The notes under the pieces are model-generated. The model had not been told where the DNA came from and made no database searches. It worked only from the letters and a program-made list of their open reading frames with translations. From NCBI RefSeq assembly GCF_002362315.1, contig NZ_MTZV01000006.1, forward strand, positions 2,418,001 through 2,482,000: a stretch of DNA of 64,000 bases. Direction: 5' to 3'. The number at the start of each line of letters is the position of its first letter. Positions within the stretch are counted from its first letter, which is position 1. The stretch is from Paraburkholderia acidicola. Its GTDB lineage: Bacteria; Pseudomonadota; Gammaproteobacteria; Burkholderiales; Burkholderiaceae. Positions 51,325-60,199 of this stretch are shown here, piece by piece. Both the position numbers and the translations under genes were made by a program.

Positions 51325-52155
51325 TCACTGGGTCTGCACGGGAACGGCACGCGCGAGTAGAAACAACCCCGACGCAATGATCACGACTCCGATAGCACGC
51401 GCGACGCGTTCGCCATCGGGTGCCAGACGTTCGGCGGTGATGGCCGTTGTCACTGCAACCATCGCGCGCAGGTCCATGACGCCTGCGACCAGAAGGATCG
51501 CCGTCAGACCGGCACAGCTATAGCTGCAGTGAATGCCAAGGCGCAGGCCCTGTCGCCAGGCCGTATCGGCATCGAGCGGCAACGCGCGTTCACATGCTGG
51601 TGCTCGCCGGCAGCAGGCAAGGTGCCGCGCCTTCCATGCGGTGAACTGGAGCGCGCCGGCGCTCAACACAACCACAGCGGACACGAGCGGAACGGCGCGC
51701 GCCAGCGTCGGCACTTGCATCTCGAGTGCGGCCAGCGCGATGCCTGCTGGCAAGACGGCCATGCCGCATACCATCCATACGAAGAAGTACCCCATGCCCA
51801 CCAGTACGGTCAGCGTGTCGGGGCGCATGACGCCTGTCCTGACGACAGCATGGCGGTATCGCCATAGCGTCGGCGTGACGGACGGCAGCATCATCGCGAC
51901 GGTCATCACCATCCACATGCCAGCGAACGATGCTGCGACATCTCCCCATGTCTGACCGCACATCCGTATCCACATCATCGACAGTGTCCAGCCGCCTGGC
52001 ATCGGCATACCGCTGAGTGCCGGCATTGACACACAACGGATGATCGTTAGTGCTGTGCTGACAGCGAAAATGAGCGTCGAGACTCCGAAGAAAGCGGCAC
52101 CGGATGCGTTGCATCGGAAGATCTTCCGCGCCCCGACTGCGTCAACGCGACTCAC
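51325..52155 (-). CDS. DUF2182 integral membrane protein
   Basis: This 276-residue protein has about six to seven membrane helices and the Met/Trp-rich segment WMVMTVAMMLPSVTPTLW characteristic of DUF2182, a predicted metal-binding membrane family. CRRAPACE and GIHCSYSCAGL supply clustered Cys and His near later helices. The GTG at 52155 is chosen because it avoids overlap with the upstream DUF899 gene, whose stop is at 52164. ATG starts farther upstream (52257) would overlap it by 94 bases. The nine-base gap means the two genes are almost certainly co-transcribed. Function is unknown. Confidence 0.8.
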   Translation of the reverse strand: MSRVDAVGARKIFRCNASGAAFFGVSTLIFAVSTALTIIRCVSMPALSGMPMPGGWTLSMMWIRMCGQTWGDVAASFAGMWMVMTVAMMLPSVTPTLWRYRHAVVRTGVMRPDTLTVLVGMGYFFVWMVCGMAVLPAGIALAALEMQVPTLARAVPLVSAVVVLSAGALQFTAWKARHLACCRRAPACERALPLDADTAWRQGLRLGIHCSYSCAGLTAILLVAGVMDLRAMVAVTTAITAERLAPDGERVARAIGVVIIASGLFLLARAVPVQTQ

Positions 52156-52163
52156 GGGCCACC

Positions 52164-52952
52164 TCAGCGCCGATCGTATTCGTCGTGTCGATGCCACCAG
52201 ACACCTGTCTCGTTGCGCCCTCGCGGAGCGCGGTCGAGCCATTGAAACATGCCCCACAGGCCGTCCAGTCCGCGCGAATAGGTGGAGTACGTGTGGTAGA
52301 CGACACCATCTTCGAGCACGAATGCGCTCAGGCCAGGGCGGTCACGGATGTATGTCGGCACATCGGTGCCGCACATGGTCGCGAACGTAGCTACCGCCCC
52401 CGAGCTGTCATCGCCCTGACCCGTGCGCCGCGTTAAGGGTGCCTCGCGCCGATAGTTGTAGTCGACGGTGCCACTGCGTTGTTGCTCGTCGGTGAACCAG
52501 ACGTTGAAGTCGGCGTTGAAGTCGGGATCGGAACCGCCCGCCGGTGCGGATGCCCAGGGAAACGTCCACCCCATCCGCCGTTGGTACGCCTGCAGTTTGG
52601 CGAGCGGTGCGCGCGATACCGCCGCAAGCGTGACATCGTGATGCGCGAGGTGGACAGCGAAGCCGTCGAACCCGTCTGCAATCGCAGAGCATGATGGGCA
52701 ACCGGCCTTGTAGTCGGACCCAAACATGAAGTGGTAGACGAGCAGTTGCGACCGACCGTTGAAGAGATCCGCCAGCGAGGCACTTCCTTCGTCGGTGTCG
52801 AATCGGTACGCCTTGTCGACGCGGACCCACGGCAGCGCCTGGCGTTGCTGCGCCAGCTCGTCGCTGCGCCGCGTCAGCGCTTTCTCTGCGGCGAGCAAGT
52901 CGAGTCGTGCGGCCAGCCACGCTTCACGCGTTCCGGTGTGATGTGTCGTCAT
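52164..52952 (-). CDS. DUF899 thioredoxin-like protein
   Basis: This 262-residue protein belongs to DUF899, a thioredoxin-fold family. GRSQLLVYHFMFGSDYKAGC is the conserved entry strand, followed by the CPSC motif (GCPSCSAIADG) at the position of a redox-active dithiol, then FPWASAPAGGSDPDFNADFN. The C-terminal region VYHTYSTYSRGLDGLWGMFQ is also typical. It has no signal peptide. A start at 52952 is preceded by GGAGAAAACG, a good ribosome binding site. It lies upstream of the DUF2182 gene on the same strand and is divergent from the TPR/HTH regulator. A redox role is likely but unproven. Confidence 0.88.
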   Translation of the reverse strand: MTTHHTGTREAWLAARLDLLAAEKALTRRSDELAQQRQALPWVRVDKAYRFDTDEGSASLADLFNGRSQLLVYHFMFGSDYKAGCPSCSAIADGFDGFAVHLAHHDVTLAAVSRAPLAKLQAYQRRMGWTFPWASAPAGGSDPDFNADFNVWFTDEQQRSGTVDYNYRREAPLTRRTGQGDDSSGAVATFATMCGTDVPTYIRDRPGLSAFVLEDGVVYHTYSTYSRGLDGLWGMFQWLDRAPRGRNETGVWWHRHDEYDRR

Positions 52953-53074
52953 CGTTTTCTCCTTCGATGTTCTGCGCCGTTCGTCTCGTGTCCGATACGA
53001 CTTGCGGGTTGGGGGTCGTGATAGATTAAGTCTCGCTATCGAACGGTGGGAGTGACAAGTGTGGCGGGATTGAC

Positions 53075-54301
53075 ATGAGCACTGACGCGCCCGTTGCAGC
53101 CGCTGCCCGCGCACTTGCGGTGGGTGACCCGCTCGGCGCCCTGAACTGGATCGCCTTGCGCGACGACGCGCCGGCGCTCGCGCTGCGCGGCATCGCGATG
53201 GCGCAGCTCGGCGATCTGGTTCGGGCGAAGGCGCTGATGCGACGGGCGACGCGTGCCTTCGGTCCTAAAGAGGCCGTCGCCCGTGCGCGATGTGTGGTCG
53301 CCGAAGCCGAGATCGCGCTAGCCTCACGCGATCTGAACTGGCCAGCGAAGGCGCTCGATGCCGCGCGAGCGACGCTCGAAGCGCACGGCGACCGCGTGAA
53401 CGCTGCACATGCGCGGTATCTCGAAGTGAGGCGACTGCTTCTGATCGGTCGTCTCGACGACGCCGAACATGCACTTGGCGCGCTCGATCCCGCGTGGTTG
53501 CCGTCCGCGCTACGGGTGGCGCACGAACTGGTCGTTGCGGGCATCGCGCTGCGGCGTCTTCAGCCGAAGACAGCGCGCGCTGCGCTAGTGCGTGCCGGGC
53601 GAGCCGCGCATCACGCCGGTATCCCTGCGCTGATCGCGGAAGTTGAAAGCGCATCGCAGGTTCTGAACACACCGGCTGCTCGCCTGATCGCTCTGGGTGA
53701 CGAGCGACTCCTGTCGCTGGACGAGGTTGAAGCGCTACTGGCATCGAAGACGTTTGTCGTGGACGCGTGCCGTCACGTCGTGCGTGACGCGCATACGGTC
53801 GTCTCGCTGGCAAAGCGGCCGATATTGTTCGAGCTTGCGCGTGCGCTCGCTGAGGCGTGGCCGACAGATGTATCGAGAGAGGTGCTGGTGACGCGGGTAT
53901 TCCGCGCGAAGCGTGCCGACGAATCGTATCGGGCGCGTCTGCGCGTTGAAATCGGCCGGTTGCGTACATTGCTGCGGACACTGGCCGATGTGACGGCAAC
54001 CAGGCACGGGTTTGCGCTGACACCGTACCGCGCACATGAGGTTGCCGTGCTGGCACGGCCCGACGACGAGCGGCACGCGGCGCTGCTCGCCTTGCTTGCC
54101 GACGGCGAGTCATGGTCGAGCTCGGCACTCGCGCTTGCGCTGGGAGCCAGCCAGCGCACGTTGCAGCGGGCACTCGACTCGCTTGCGCAAGACGGTAAGG
54201 TGCAACCGGTGGGGCGCGGTCGATCGCGTCGGTGGATGATGCCGCCTGTGCCCGGATTCACGACGTTGTTGTTACTCCCCGCGTCACTATCGAACGATTA
54301 G
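53075..54301 (+). CDS. Helical-repeat protein with C-terminal helix-turn-helix, putative regulator
   Basis: This 408-residue protein is soluble and largely helical. The N-terminal 200 residues are Ala/Arg-rich helical repeats resembling TPR (MAQLGDLVRAKALMRRATRA, LLLIGRLDDAEHALGAL). A central part (WPTDVSREVLVTRVFRAKRA) looks like an OmpR-type winged helix, and the C-terminal LALGASQRTLQRALDSLAQD followed by VGRGRSRRW is a clear helix-turn-helix. It is divergent from the DUF899/DUF2182 genes and followed within 9 bases by the beta-propeller gene, so it probably regulates this group (inference). I recognise the arrangement from related genomes but know no function. Confidence 0.75.
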   Translation: MSTDAPVAAAARALAVGDPLGALNWIALRDDAPALALRGIAMAQLGDLVRAKALMRRATRAFGPKEAVARARCVVAEAEIALASRDLNWPAKALDAARATLEAHGDRVNAAHARYLEVRRLLLIGRLDDAEHALGALDPAWLPSALRVAHELVVAGIALRRLQPKTARAALVRAGRAAHHAGIPALIAEVESASQVLNTPAARLIALGDERLLSLDEVEALLASKTFVVDACRHVVRDAHTVVSLAKRPILFELARALAEAWPTDVSREVLVTRVFRAKRADESYRARLRVEIGRLRTLLRTLADVTATRHGFALTPYRAHEVAVLARPDDERHAALLALLADGESWSSSALALALGASQRTLQRALDSLAQDGKVQPVGRGRSRRWMMPPVPGFTTLLLLPASLSND

Positions 54302-54310
54302 GATGGCAGC

Positions 54311-54970
54311 ATGAACCGATCAACAGCCGAAATCCTTCGCGAATATGGCCCCTTCGAGGGTGTCGATAGCGTGCATGGCGTCACGTATGACGGCCAGCAT
54401 GTCTGGTTCGCATCCGGAGACAAACTGAACGCGCTCGATCCAGCAAGCGGAACCATGCTGCGTTCGATCGAAGTCGCTGCGCACGCGGGATCTGCGTTCG
54501 ATGGCCAGCACCTGTTTCAGATTGCCGGCGACACTATCCAGAAGCTCGATGCGCAGACCGGCGATGTGCTCACCACGATTCCCGCACCTGCCGGCGGTAA
54601 CAACTCGGGGCTCGCGTGGGCCGAGGGGACGCTGTGGGTCGGGCAGTATCGCGACCGGAAGATTCATCAGATCGATCCTCAAACAGGTACGATTCTTCGT
54701 ACTATCGAGTCCAACCGTTTTGTCACCGGTGTGACCTGGGTCGATGGACAGTTGTGGCATGCCACCTGGGAAGACGACGCGAGCGAACTAAGGCACGTCG
54801 ATCCTCACACGGGCGAGATCATCGAAAGTCTCGAGATGCCGTCGGGAGTCCATGTGTCGGGACTCGAGTCGGACGGTGGAGAGCAGTTCTTCTGCGGTGG
54901 CGGAAACAGCGGGAAGTTGCGCGCGGTCCGGCGACCGAGGCGAGCACCTGTCGATGCGTCGAGCGAATAA
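54311..54970 (+). CDS. PQQ-like/glutamine-cyclotransferase-like beta-propeller protein
   Basis: This 219-residue protein consists of repeated beta-propeller blades of the DPxTGxxLR type: LNALDPASGTMLRSIEV, IQKLDAQTGDVLTTIP, IHQIDPQTGTILRTIE and LRHVDPHTGEIIESLE. Each is preceded by a strand with Asp-Gly-Gln (YDGQHVWFASG, FDGQHLFQIAG). Four clear blades plus edges suggest a small or incomplete propeller. No signal peptide is visible, so it is probably cytoplasmic. It follows the regulator gene by 9 bases and is co-transcribed with it. Ligand or reaction is unknown. Confidence 0.78.
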   Translation: MNRSTAEILREYGPFEGVDSVHGVTYDGQHVWFASGDKLNALDPASGTMLRSIEVAAHAGSAFDGQHLFQIAGDTIQKLDAQTGDVLTTIPAPAGGNNSGLAWAEGTLWVGQYRDRKIHQIDPQTGTILRTIESNRFVTGVTWVDGQLWHATWEDDASELRHVDPHTGEIIESLEMPSGVHVSGLESDGGEQFFCGGGNSGKLRAVRRPRRAPVDASSE

Positions 54971-55046
54971 ACGAAGTCGCCCTTCACGGGCCTTGATCGA
55001 ATACGTTAGCGTGACGCCGTTTCGTCTGGGCGATTCGCGGAATTTC

Positions 55047-55085
55047 CGCGGTTGTGTCTAATCCGTACGCTGACACAACCGCGGA
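55047..55085. terminator. 13-bp perfect inverted repeat between convergent genes
   Basis: CCGCGGTTGTGTC (55047-55059) and GACACAACCGCGG (55073-55085) are perfect inverted copies around a 13-base loop. It lies in the 120-base gap between the convergent propeller and aldo-keto reductase genes. There is no U-run on either side, so it may be a bidirectional stem-loop that blocks read-through. Confidence 0.5.
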
Positions 55086-55090
55086 GCCAT

Positions 55091-56110
55091 TCAGCCCGAT
55101 ATCTTCGAATCCACCGGCTTTGGCGTCGGCGCCTGTGCCGCGATCAACCGCTCTGATTTCAACGTATCCCACAGCGCATCCGGAATCGGCATTGTCATCA
55201 GCGCACGATTCTCTTCGATCCGCGACGGCTGGCTGGCACCGGGGATGACACCTGCAACCGCCGGATGCGCGAGAGAAAATTGCAACGCCACCGCGCGGAT
55301 ATCGACGCCGAATTGCGCACAAACCTGCTTGATCTGCGTGACGCGATCGATCATCGCTTGGGGCGCCAGCTGATATTCGAAGTGCGTGCCTCCCGCGAGC
55401 AACCCCGAGTTGTACGGACCACCGACGACGATGCCAAGCCCTCTCGCTTCGCACGCCGGCATCAACTTGTTCAGTGCAGCTTCGTGATCGAGCAACGTAT
55501 AGCGACCGGCAATCAGAAAGCCGTCCGGATCAGCTTGCTCAAGCGCTAGCTCACACGGCTCGACGCGATTCACGCCAAGCCCCCAGCCTTTGATAACACC
55601 TTCGTCACGCAGACGGGATAGCGCTTTCGCCGCACCCGACATCGCCACGTCGAAGACAGCGCGCCAGTTCTCGCCATGAAAATCGACGGCCGGGTCGTGA
55701 ATCCACACATAGTCGAGGCGATCGGTTTGCAACCGCTTCAGGCTGTCTTCGATAGACCGTATCGTGCCTTCTGCCGTGTAGTCGTAGACGATCTTGTTCG
55801 GCAGTCCGTGTTCGAACAATCCGCCTTTCTCGCCGAGATCGCGTTCTGCCGTCGATTCGTGTTCGTCGAGGATCAGGCGGCCAACTTTGGTGCCCAGCAC
55901 GTATTCATCTCTTGGGCGACCGGCCAATGCTTTTCCTAGCCGCAGTTCGGCAAGACCAGCACCGTATAACGGCGCACCGTCGAAGTAGCGGATGCCGTTG
56001 TTCCAGGCGGCATCGACTGTTGCCAGTGCTTCGTCTTCGGGGATGTCGCGATACATGTTGCCCAGCGGCGCGGTGCCGAAACCAAGGCGTGATGGAATGG
56101 TGATTCGCAT
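55091..56110 (-). CDS. Aldo/keto reductase (pyridoxal 4-dehydrogenase / sugar dehydrogenase-like)
   Basis: This 339-residue oxidoreductase has the aldo-keto reductase barrel. RYFDGAPLYGAGLAELRLGK gives the catalytic Asp and Tyr, GTKVGRLI the Lys, and DYVWIHDPAVDF the His. The RIEENRALM segment near the C-terminus binds the NADP phosphate. The GTAPLGNMYRDIPEDEA start resembles D-threo-aldose 1-dehydrogenase, L-fucose dehydrogenase and pyridoxal 4-dehydrogenase, so a sugar or pyridoxal substrate is likely but not decided. It follows the second aldo-keto reductase gene by 33 bases on the same strand, forming a probable operon with it and the MFS gene. Confidence 0.87.
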   Translation of the reverse strand: MRITIPSRLGFGTAPLGNMYRDIPEDEALATVDAAWNNGIRYFDGAPLYGAGLAELRLGKALAGRPRDEYVLGTKVGRLILDEHESTAERDLGEKGGLFEHGLPNKIVYDYTAEGTIRSIEDSLKRLQTDRLDYVWIHDPAVDFHGENWRAVFDVAMSGAAKALSRLRDEGVIKGWGLGVNRVEPCELALEQADPDGFLIAGRYTLLDHEAALNKLMPACEARGLGIVVGGPYNSGLLAGGTHFEYQLAPQAMIDRVTQIKQVCAQFGVDIRAVALQFSLAHPAVAGVIPGASQPSRIEENRALMTMPIPDALWDTLKSERLIAAQAPTPKPVDSKISG

Positions 56111-56143
56111 GGTTACTCTTCCTTCAGTTATTTGACGGAATAC

Positions 56144-56950
56144 TCAATCCCAGACCGGCGCGAGGCCCGCAGGGCTGACTTCGCGGCCATTGCGTTCCAG
56201 GGTAGCGATCTGCGCCATGTCCTCTTGCGTCAACTGCAATGACTGCGCGAGCAGGTTGCTGCAAAGATTTTCACGCTTCGTCGACGACGGAATCACCGAA
56301 TAGCCCAGTTGCAGTGCCCAGGCGAGCGCCACCTGGGCGGGCGTCGCGCGATGACGGTCCGCGATCGCGCCGATCACCGGGTCCTTGAGCACCTTGCCGT
56401 ACGCGAGCGTCATGTACGACGTGACGTGAATGTCCTGGCCTTGCAGGAACTCGACCAGCTTGCGGTTTTGCAGGTACGGGCTCAACTCGATCTGGTTCGT
56501 GGCGATCTCGTTTTTGCCGACGGCCGAGATAGCCTGCTTCGTCAGTTCGATATTGAAGTTGGAGATGCCGATCTGGCGCGTCAGGCCCGCCGCTTTGGCT
56601 TCGGCCAGTGCGCTCATGAATTCATCGAGCGCAACGCCGTTGTCTGGAGCCGGCCAATGGATCAAGGTCAGATCGACATGGTCGGTACGTAACTTCGCGA
56701 GACTGTCCTTGAGGCTCGGAATCAGCCTGGCTCGCGCATAGTTGTCGACCCAGATCTTGGTGGTGAGAAACAGCGCGTCGCGTGCTACGCCGGATTCGGC
56801 GATGCCCTGGCCGACTTCCGCCTCGTTGCCGTAGATCTGCGCGGTGTCGACGCACCGGTAGCCCAGTTCCAGGCCGTTACGTACCGAGTCGACGACGACC
56901 TGACCTTGAAGACGGAACGTACCAAGACCGAAGGAAGGAATGTTGCTCAT
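56144..56950 (-). CDS. dkgB: 2,5-diketo-D-gluconate reductase B-like aldo/keto reductase
   Basis: This 268-residue enzyme matches DkgB in length (E. coli 267) and sequence pattern. FGLGTFRLQGQVVVDSVRNG opens the barrel, the tetrad Asp and Tyr are in CVDTAQIYGNE, Lys is in LTTKIW and His in LIHWPAPD. IPSSTKRENLCSNL binds NADPH. Such enzymes reduce 2,5-diketo-D-gluconate, methylglyoxal and related dicarbonyls. The gene lies 72 bases downstream of an MFS exporter gene and 33 bases upstream of another aldo-keto reductase, all on the minus strand and divergent from a LysR regulator. This group looks like a carbonyl-stress or carbohydrate module. Confidence 0.9.
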   Translation of the reverse strand: MSNIPSFGLGTFRLQGQVVVDSVRNGLELGYRCVDTAQIYGNEAEVGQGIAESGVARDALFLTTKIWVDNYARARLIPSLKDSLAKLRTDHVDLTLIHWPAPDNGVALDEFMSALAEAKAAGLTRQIGISNFNIELTKQAISAVGKNEIATNQIELSPYLQNRKLVEFLQGQDIHVTSYMTLAYGKVLKDPVIGAIADRHRATPAQVALAWALQLGYSVIPSSTKRENLCSNLLAQSLQLTQEDMAQIATLERNGREVSPAGLAPVWD

Positions 56951-57022
56951 GATGTTTTGAACCTCGAAGAGAGTGACGCGGACGAAAAACCGCTTGAAAC
57001 AGGAATGATTTTTGATTTCGGA

Positions 57023-58249
57023 TCAGCATTCACTGGCCGTGACAGCCAGGCCGCGCGCGCTGCGCTGTTGACGTTGCCGCATGATCTGGATCAACACGAG
57101 CGCAAGACCTGCCGCGGCGATCAGCGCGCCGACGATAGGCACCGCCGGGTAGCCGAAGCCCGCCGAAATGGCTGCGCCGCCTGCCGCCGCACCCAACGCA
57201 TTGCCGAGATTGAACGCGCCCACGTTGACCGATGACGCAAGCCCAGGCGCTTCGGCTGCGGCACGCATCACGCGCATCTGCAGCGGCGGCACGACCGCGA
57301 AGGTTGCAACACCCCACACGAGTAGGCCGATTGCAGCGCCGGTGTGGCTTGCCGCCATCAACGGGAACGCAAGCATGACTACGATCAACAGCGCGAGGAA
57401 GCCGATCAGGCTGCCATCGAGCGAGCGATCGGCGAGCCGGCCGCCCAGTACGTTACCGATCGAGAAACCGACACCGATCAGCGCAAGCATCGCGGTGATG
57501 TAGAGCGGCGATGCGCCGGTGATATGCATCAACGTAGGCGAGATGTACGTGTACAGCGTGAACATCGCGCCTGCGCCAAGCACGGTCGTTGCCAGGGCGG
57601 CCAGCACGGCAGGACGCGTGAGTACGGCGAGTTCGTTGCGCAGGTTCGGCAGGCGTCCTGCTTCGCCCTTCGGCAGTGCCGCCAGCAAACCGGCCATCGC
57701 GATCAAACCGAGCCCGGCTGTCGCCGCAAACGACATGCGCCAACCGATTGCGTCGCCGAGCCACGTCGCGACCGGCACGCCGCCGACGTTCGCGATCGTC
57801 AGTCCCATGAACATGGTGGCGATCGCGCTAGCCTGGCGCTCGCGCGGTACGAGACTTGCCGCGACCACCGAGCCGAGTCCGAAGAACGCACCATGATTCA
57901 GACTCGTGACGAGCCGCGCGAGCAGCAACGTCGTGTAGTTCGGCGCCATCGCCGATAGCAGGTTGCCGAGCGTGAAGATGCTCATCAGCAGGATCAGTGC
58001 GGAGCGTTTCGGCCAGCGTGCGAGCGCGAGTGTCATGAGCGGTGCGCCGACCATGACGCCGATCGCATAGGCGCTGATCAGCATGCCGGCGCTCGGAATC
58101 GATACGTGAAGACTGCCGGCGATGGCGGGCAGCAGCCCCATCGGCGAGAACTCGGTCGTGCCGATACCGAACGCGCCGACGGCGAGTGCCAGCAGCGGCA
58201 GCGTCGAGCTACCGCGCGTGGCAGGTGGGGAAGAAGTAGTCGGGATCAT
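57023..58249 (-). CDS. MFS transporter, DHA1 (AraJ/YdhP-like) family
   Basis: This 408-residue protein has 12 membrane helices. Its opening (LALAVGAFGIGTTEFSPMGL, LPAIAGSLHVSIPSAG) is the hallmark of the AraJ/YdhP/SotB branch of DHA1 exporters, with motif A seen as GAPLMTLALARWPKR. Such proteins export sugars, arabinose-like compounds, purines or drugs. It is divergent from a LysR gene with 111 bases between them and is followed by dkgB. Substrate unknown; with the two aldo-keto reductases a sugar or sugar-acid is plausible. Confidence 0.9.
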   Translation of the reverse strand: MIPTTSSPPATRGSSTLPLLALAVGAFGIGTTEFSPMGLLPAIAGSLHVSIPSAGMLISAYAIGVMVGAPLMTLALARWPKRSALILLMSIFTLGNLLSAMAPNYTTLLLARLVTSLNHGAFFGLGSVVAASLVPRERQASAIATMFMGLTIANVGGVPVATWLGDAIGWRMSFAATAGLGLIAMAGLLAALPKGEAGRLPNLRNELAVLTRPAVLAALATTVLGAGAMFTLYTYISPTLMHITGASPLYITAMLALIGVGFSIGNVLGGRLADRSLDGSLIGFLALLIVVMLAFPLMAASHTGAAIGLLVWGVATFAVVPPLQMRVMRAAAEAPGLASSVNVGAFNLGNALGAAAGGAAISAGFGYPAVPIVGALIAAAGLALVLIQIMRQRQQRSARGLAVTASEC

Positions 58250-58337
58250 GCTTCATGCTCCTGAATGCATAGATGAAAGTTCAACAGGAGCCAGTGTGAT
58301 CGTTTTACTTTTGCAGAAAAACTGGTATATAGACGAA

Positions 58338-58362
58338 ATTGTTTTGATTTAAAGTCAACAAT
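58338..58362. promoter_or_regulatory. Weak dyad overlapping the LysR start codon
   Basis: ATTGTT (58338-58343) and AACAAT (58357-58362) form a dyad in the 111-base region between the divergent MFS and LysR genes. The right arm includes the first two bases of the LysR ATG. This would suit autoregulation, but the arms are short and AT-rich. Confidence 0.3.
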
Positions 58363-59260
58363 GAAAACCACACTCGATGAACTGCAGACCTTCGCAACCG
58401 TGGTCGATATGGGCTCGATCACCGCGGCCGCGGAGCAACTCGACCAGACGGTCTCGGCGGCGAGCCGCACGCTCGCGAGACTCGAAGAGAAGCTGAAGAC
58501 GACATTGCTGCGCCGGACTACACGCCGGCTGGAGCTGACCGAGGAAGGGCGGGCGTTTCTGCAGAACGCGCGCGCGATCATCGAACAGGTGGAGAGCGCG
58601 GAAGAACAGATGGTGGCGCGGCGCGACAAGCCGTCCGGGAGGTTGCGAATCGACGCCGCGACGCCGTTCATGCTGCACGCGATCGTGCCGCTCGTGCGCG
58701 GGTACCGGGAGCGCTATCCGCATGTCGAGCTGGAGCTGAACAGCAACGAAGGGATTATCGATCTGCTGGAACGGCGCACCGATGTAGCGATCCGGATCGG
58801 CCGGTTGAAGGATTCGACGTTGCATAGCCGGCTTATCGGTAACAGCCGGCTGCGCATACTGGCGAGTCCTGGTTTCATCGAAACGCATGGCCTGCCGCGC
58901 AAGGTCGAGGATCTTGCCAAGCATGCGCTGCTCGGGTTCAACCAGCCGGAGTCGCTGAATGTCTGGCCTGTGCTTGGCGCAGACGGCGAACCCTGGCGTA
59001 TCGAGCCGACGGTCTGGTCGTCGAGCGGCGAGACGCTCAGGCAAATGGCACTGGAGGGCGTCGGTATTGCGTGCCTGTCGGATTTCATGACCGGACAGGA
59101 TCGCGAATCAGGACGGCTCGTGCAGATTCTCAACCGCCAGACTCAGGATGTCCGACAGCCGATTCACGCCGTCTATTACCGGAATACGGCGATTTCTTCG
59201 CGGATTGCGTCGTTTGTTGATTATCTGGTTGAGGCGTTCAAGACGCGGCTGGTGTCTTGA
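58361..59260 (+). CDS. LysR family transcriptional regulator
   Basis: This 299-residue regulator has the N-terminal winged helix (LDELQTFATVVDMGSITAAA, EQLDQTVSAASRTLARLEEK) and an effector-binding domain with HVELELNSNEGIIDLLERRT and DVAIRIGRLKDSTLHSRLI, the pattern of the large YafC/DsdC-like subgroup. It is divergent from the MFS exporter and the two aldo-keto reductase genes, which it probably controls. Its C-terminal 40 bases overlap, tail to tail, the small gene at 59221-59544. Confidence 0.92.
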   Translation: MKTTLDELQTFATVVDMGSITAAAEQLDQTVSAASRTLARLEEKLKTTLLRRTTRRLELTEEGRAFLQNARAIIEQVESAEEQMVARRDKPSGRLRIDAATPFMLHAIVPLVRGYRERYPHVELELNSNEGIIDLLERRTDVAIRIGRLKDSTLHSRLIGNSRLRILASPGFIETHGLPRKVEDLAKHALLGFNQPESLNVWPVLGADGEPWRIEPTVWSSSGETLRQMALEGVGIACLSDFMTGQDRESGRLVQILNRQTQDVRQPIHAVYYRNTAISSRIASFVDYLVEAFKTRLVS

Positions 59261-59544
59261 GCGCCACGGCGCTTGAGCAACTGCCGGATCTGCGCAAGAT
59301 AACGGTCGCCAGTGGCGTGATCGTCGTCAGCCAGCCGGGGCGTGTCCGGCGCGGGTGGCCACACGCCGAGATAACGGCAAACCGCCGACACATAAGGCTT
59401 GCGCGGTGCGTGTGCATTGCCACTGTCCGCACGGCCCGCGAGGTGACGCGCGGCGGCCGCCACACGTGCATCGCCTACATGCGTACGCAGCCAGGCCAGG
59501 GTCTGGCGATCGCTTTCATTGATGACACGAAGCAGATGTTCCAT
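59221..59544 (-). CDS. Small hypothetical protein
   Basis: This 107-residue, mostly helical soluble protein has no signal peptide. It reads INESDRQTLAWLRTHVGDAR, then AVCRYLGVWPPAP and a basic helical tail (QIRQLLKRRG). Its start region is AT-rich and promoter-like (59560-59590), unlike a chance frame within a gene, which supports it being real. It overlaps the LysR gene by 40 bases at the 3' ends. ATG 59544 is chosen as the first start after that AT-rich stretch. No family recognised. Confidence 0.5.
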   Translation of the reverse strand: MEHLLRVINESDRQTLAWLRTHVGDARVAAAARHLAGRADSGNAHAPRKPYVSAVCRYLGVWPPAPDTPRLADDDHATGDRYLAQIRQLLKRRGAQDTSRVLNASTR

Positions 59545-59702
59545 GGCGTAAACCTGTATAAACATACAGTAGTTAATATATACAGTGTTTGGGGGAGATT
59601 CAAGGCGCATCGTTGAACGCGCAAACCCACTGCGCGCTCAACCGGAGAGCCTCGATGCACCCGATGCTTGCAGATTCACCCCCCACATCACCGATTAACG
59701 TA

Positions 59703-60011
59703 TCAAGAATGGCTGTACATCGCGTTCCAGTCGGCCTTCGTGGCAACCGGACGTCCCGCGTCCGACGAACCATTCGCGACACCGCCAACACCCGTCGCGC
59801 CATTTTGTGCCGCGACTTTCGCTTCAGCGGCCTGAATCTGTACCGGATAGGTGGTGTTGTCAGCTGCGCCAGGTTGGTATCCAGCCTTCTCCAGCTGGAC
59901 GAGTTCCGCGCGCACCTGGGCGCGAGTCAAAGGCGCATTCGATTGAGCGAACACAGCAACCGGAGCAACAAGAGCGGCGGCCACGACAACGGCTTGAATG
60001 AGCGATTTCAT
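59703..60011 (-). CDS. DUF4148 small secreted protein
   Basis: This 102-residue protein has a signal peptide (MKSLIQAVVVAAALVAPVAV, cleaved after FAQ) and the short DUF4148 segment LTRAQVRAELVQLEKAGYQP. A low-complexity Ala/Gly/Thr-rich tail ends ATKADWNAMYSHS. DUF4148 proteins are abundant and multi-copy in Burkholderia and related genera, are periplasmic, and have no known function. GGAGG lies 8 bases before the start on the minus strand. It appears monocistronic. Confidence 0.88.
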   Translation of the reverse strand: MKSLIQAVVVAAALVAPVAVFAQSNAPLTRAQVRAELVQLEKAGYQPGAADNTTYPVQIQAAEAKVAAQNGATGVGGVANGSSDAGRPVATKADWNAMYSHS

Positions 60012-60199
60012 GATAATTACCTCCAGACTTTCTTCGATTCCGCCACGAACAGCCCTGTTCGTGATTCAGTGAGTCAAGTCTAGGTAAGCGGGCGCTTAAG
60101 GTTAAGATCGGTGTTTGGAAAAGATCATTCCAGAATATGGGTAAACCCTGATCCGGCTGTAATGACCCGGCGCAGGCAGGCGAAATGGGGCGGAACACC

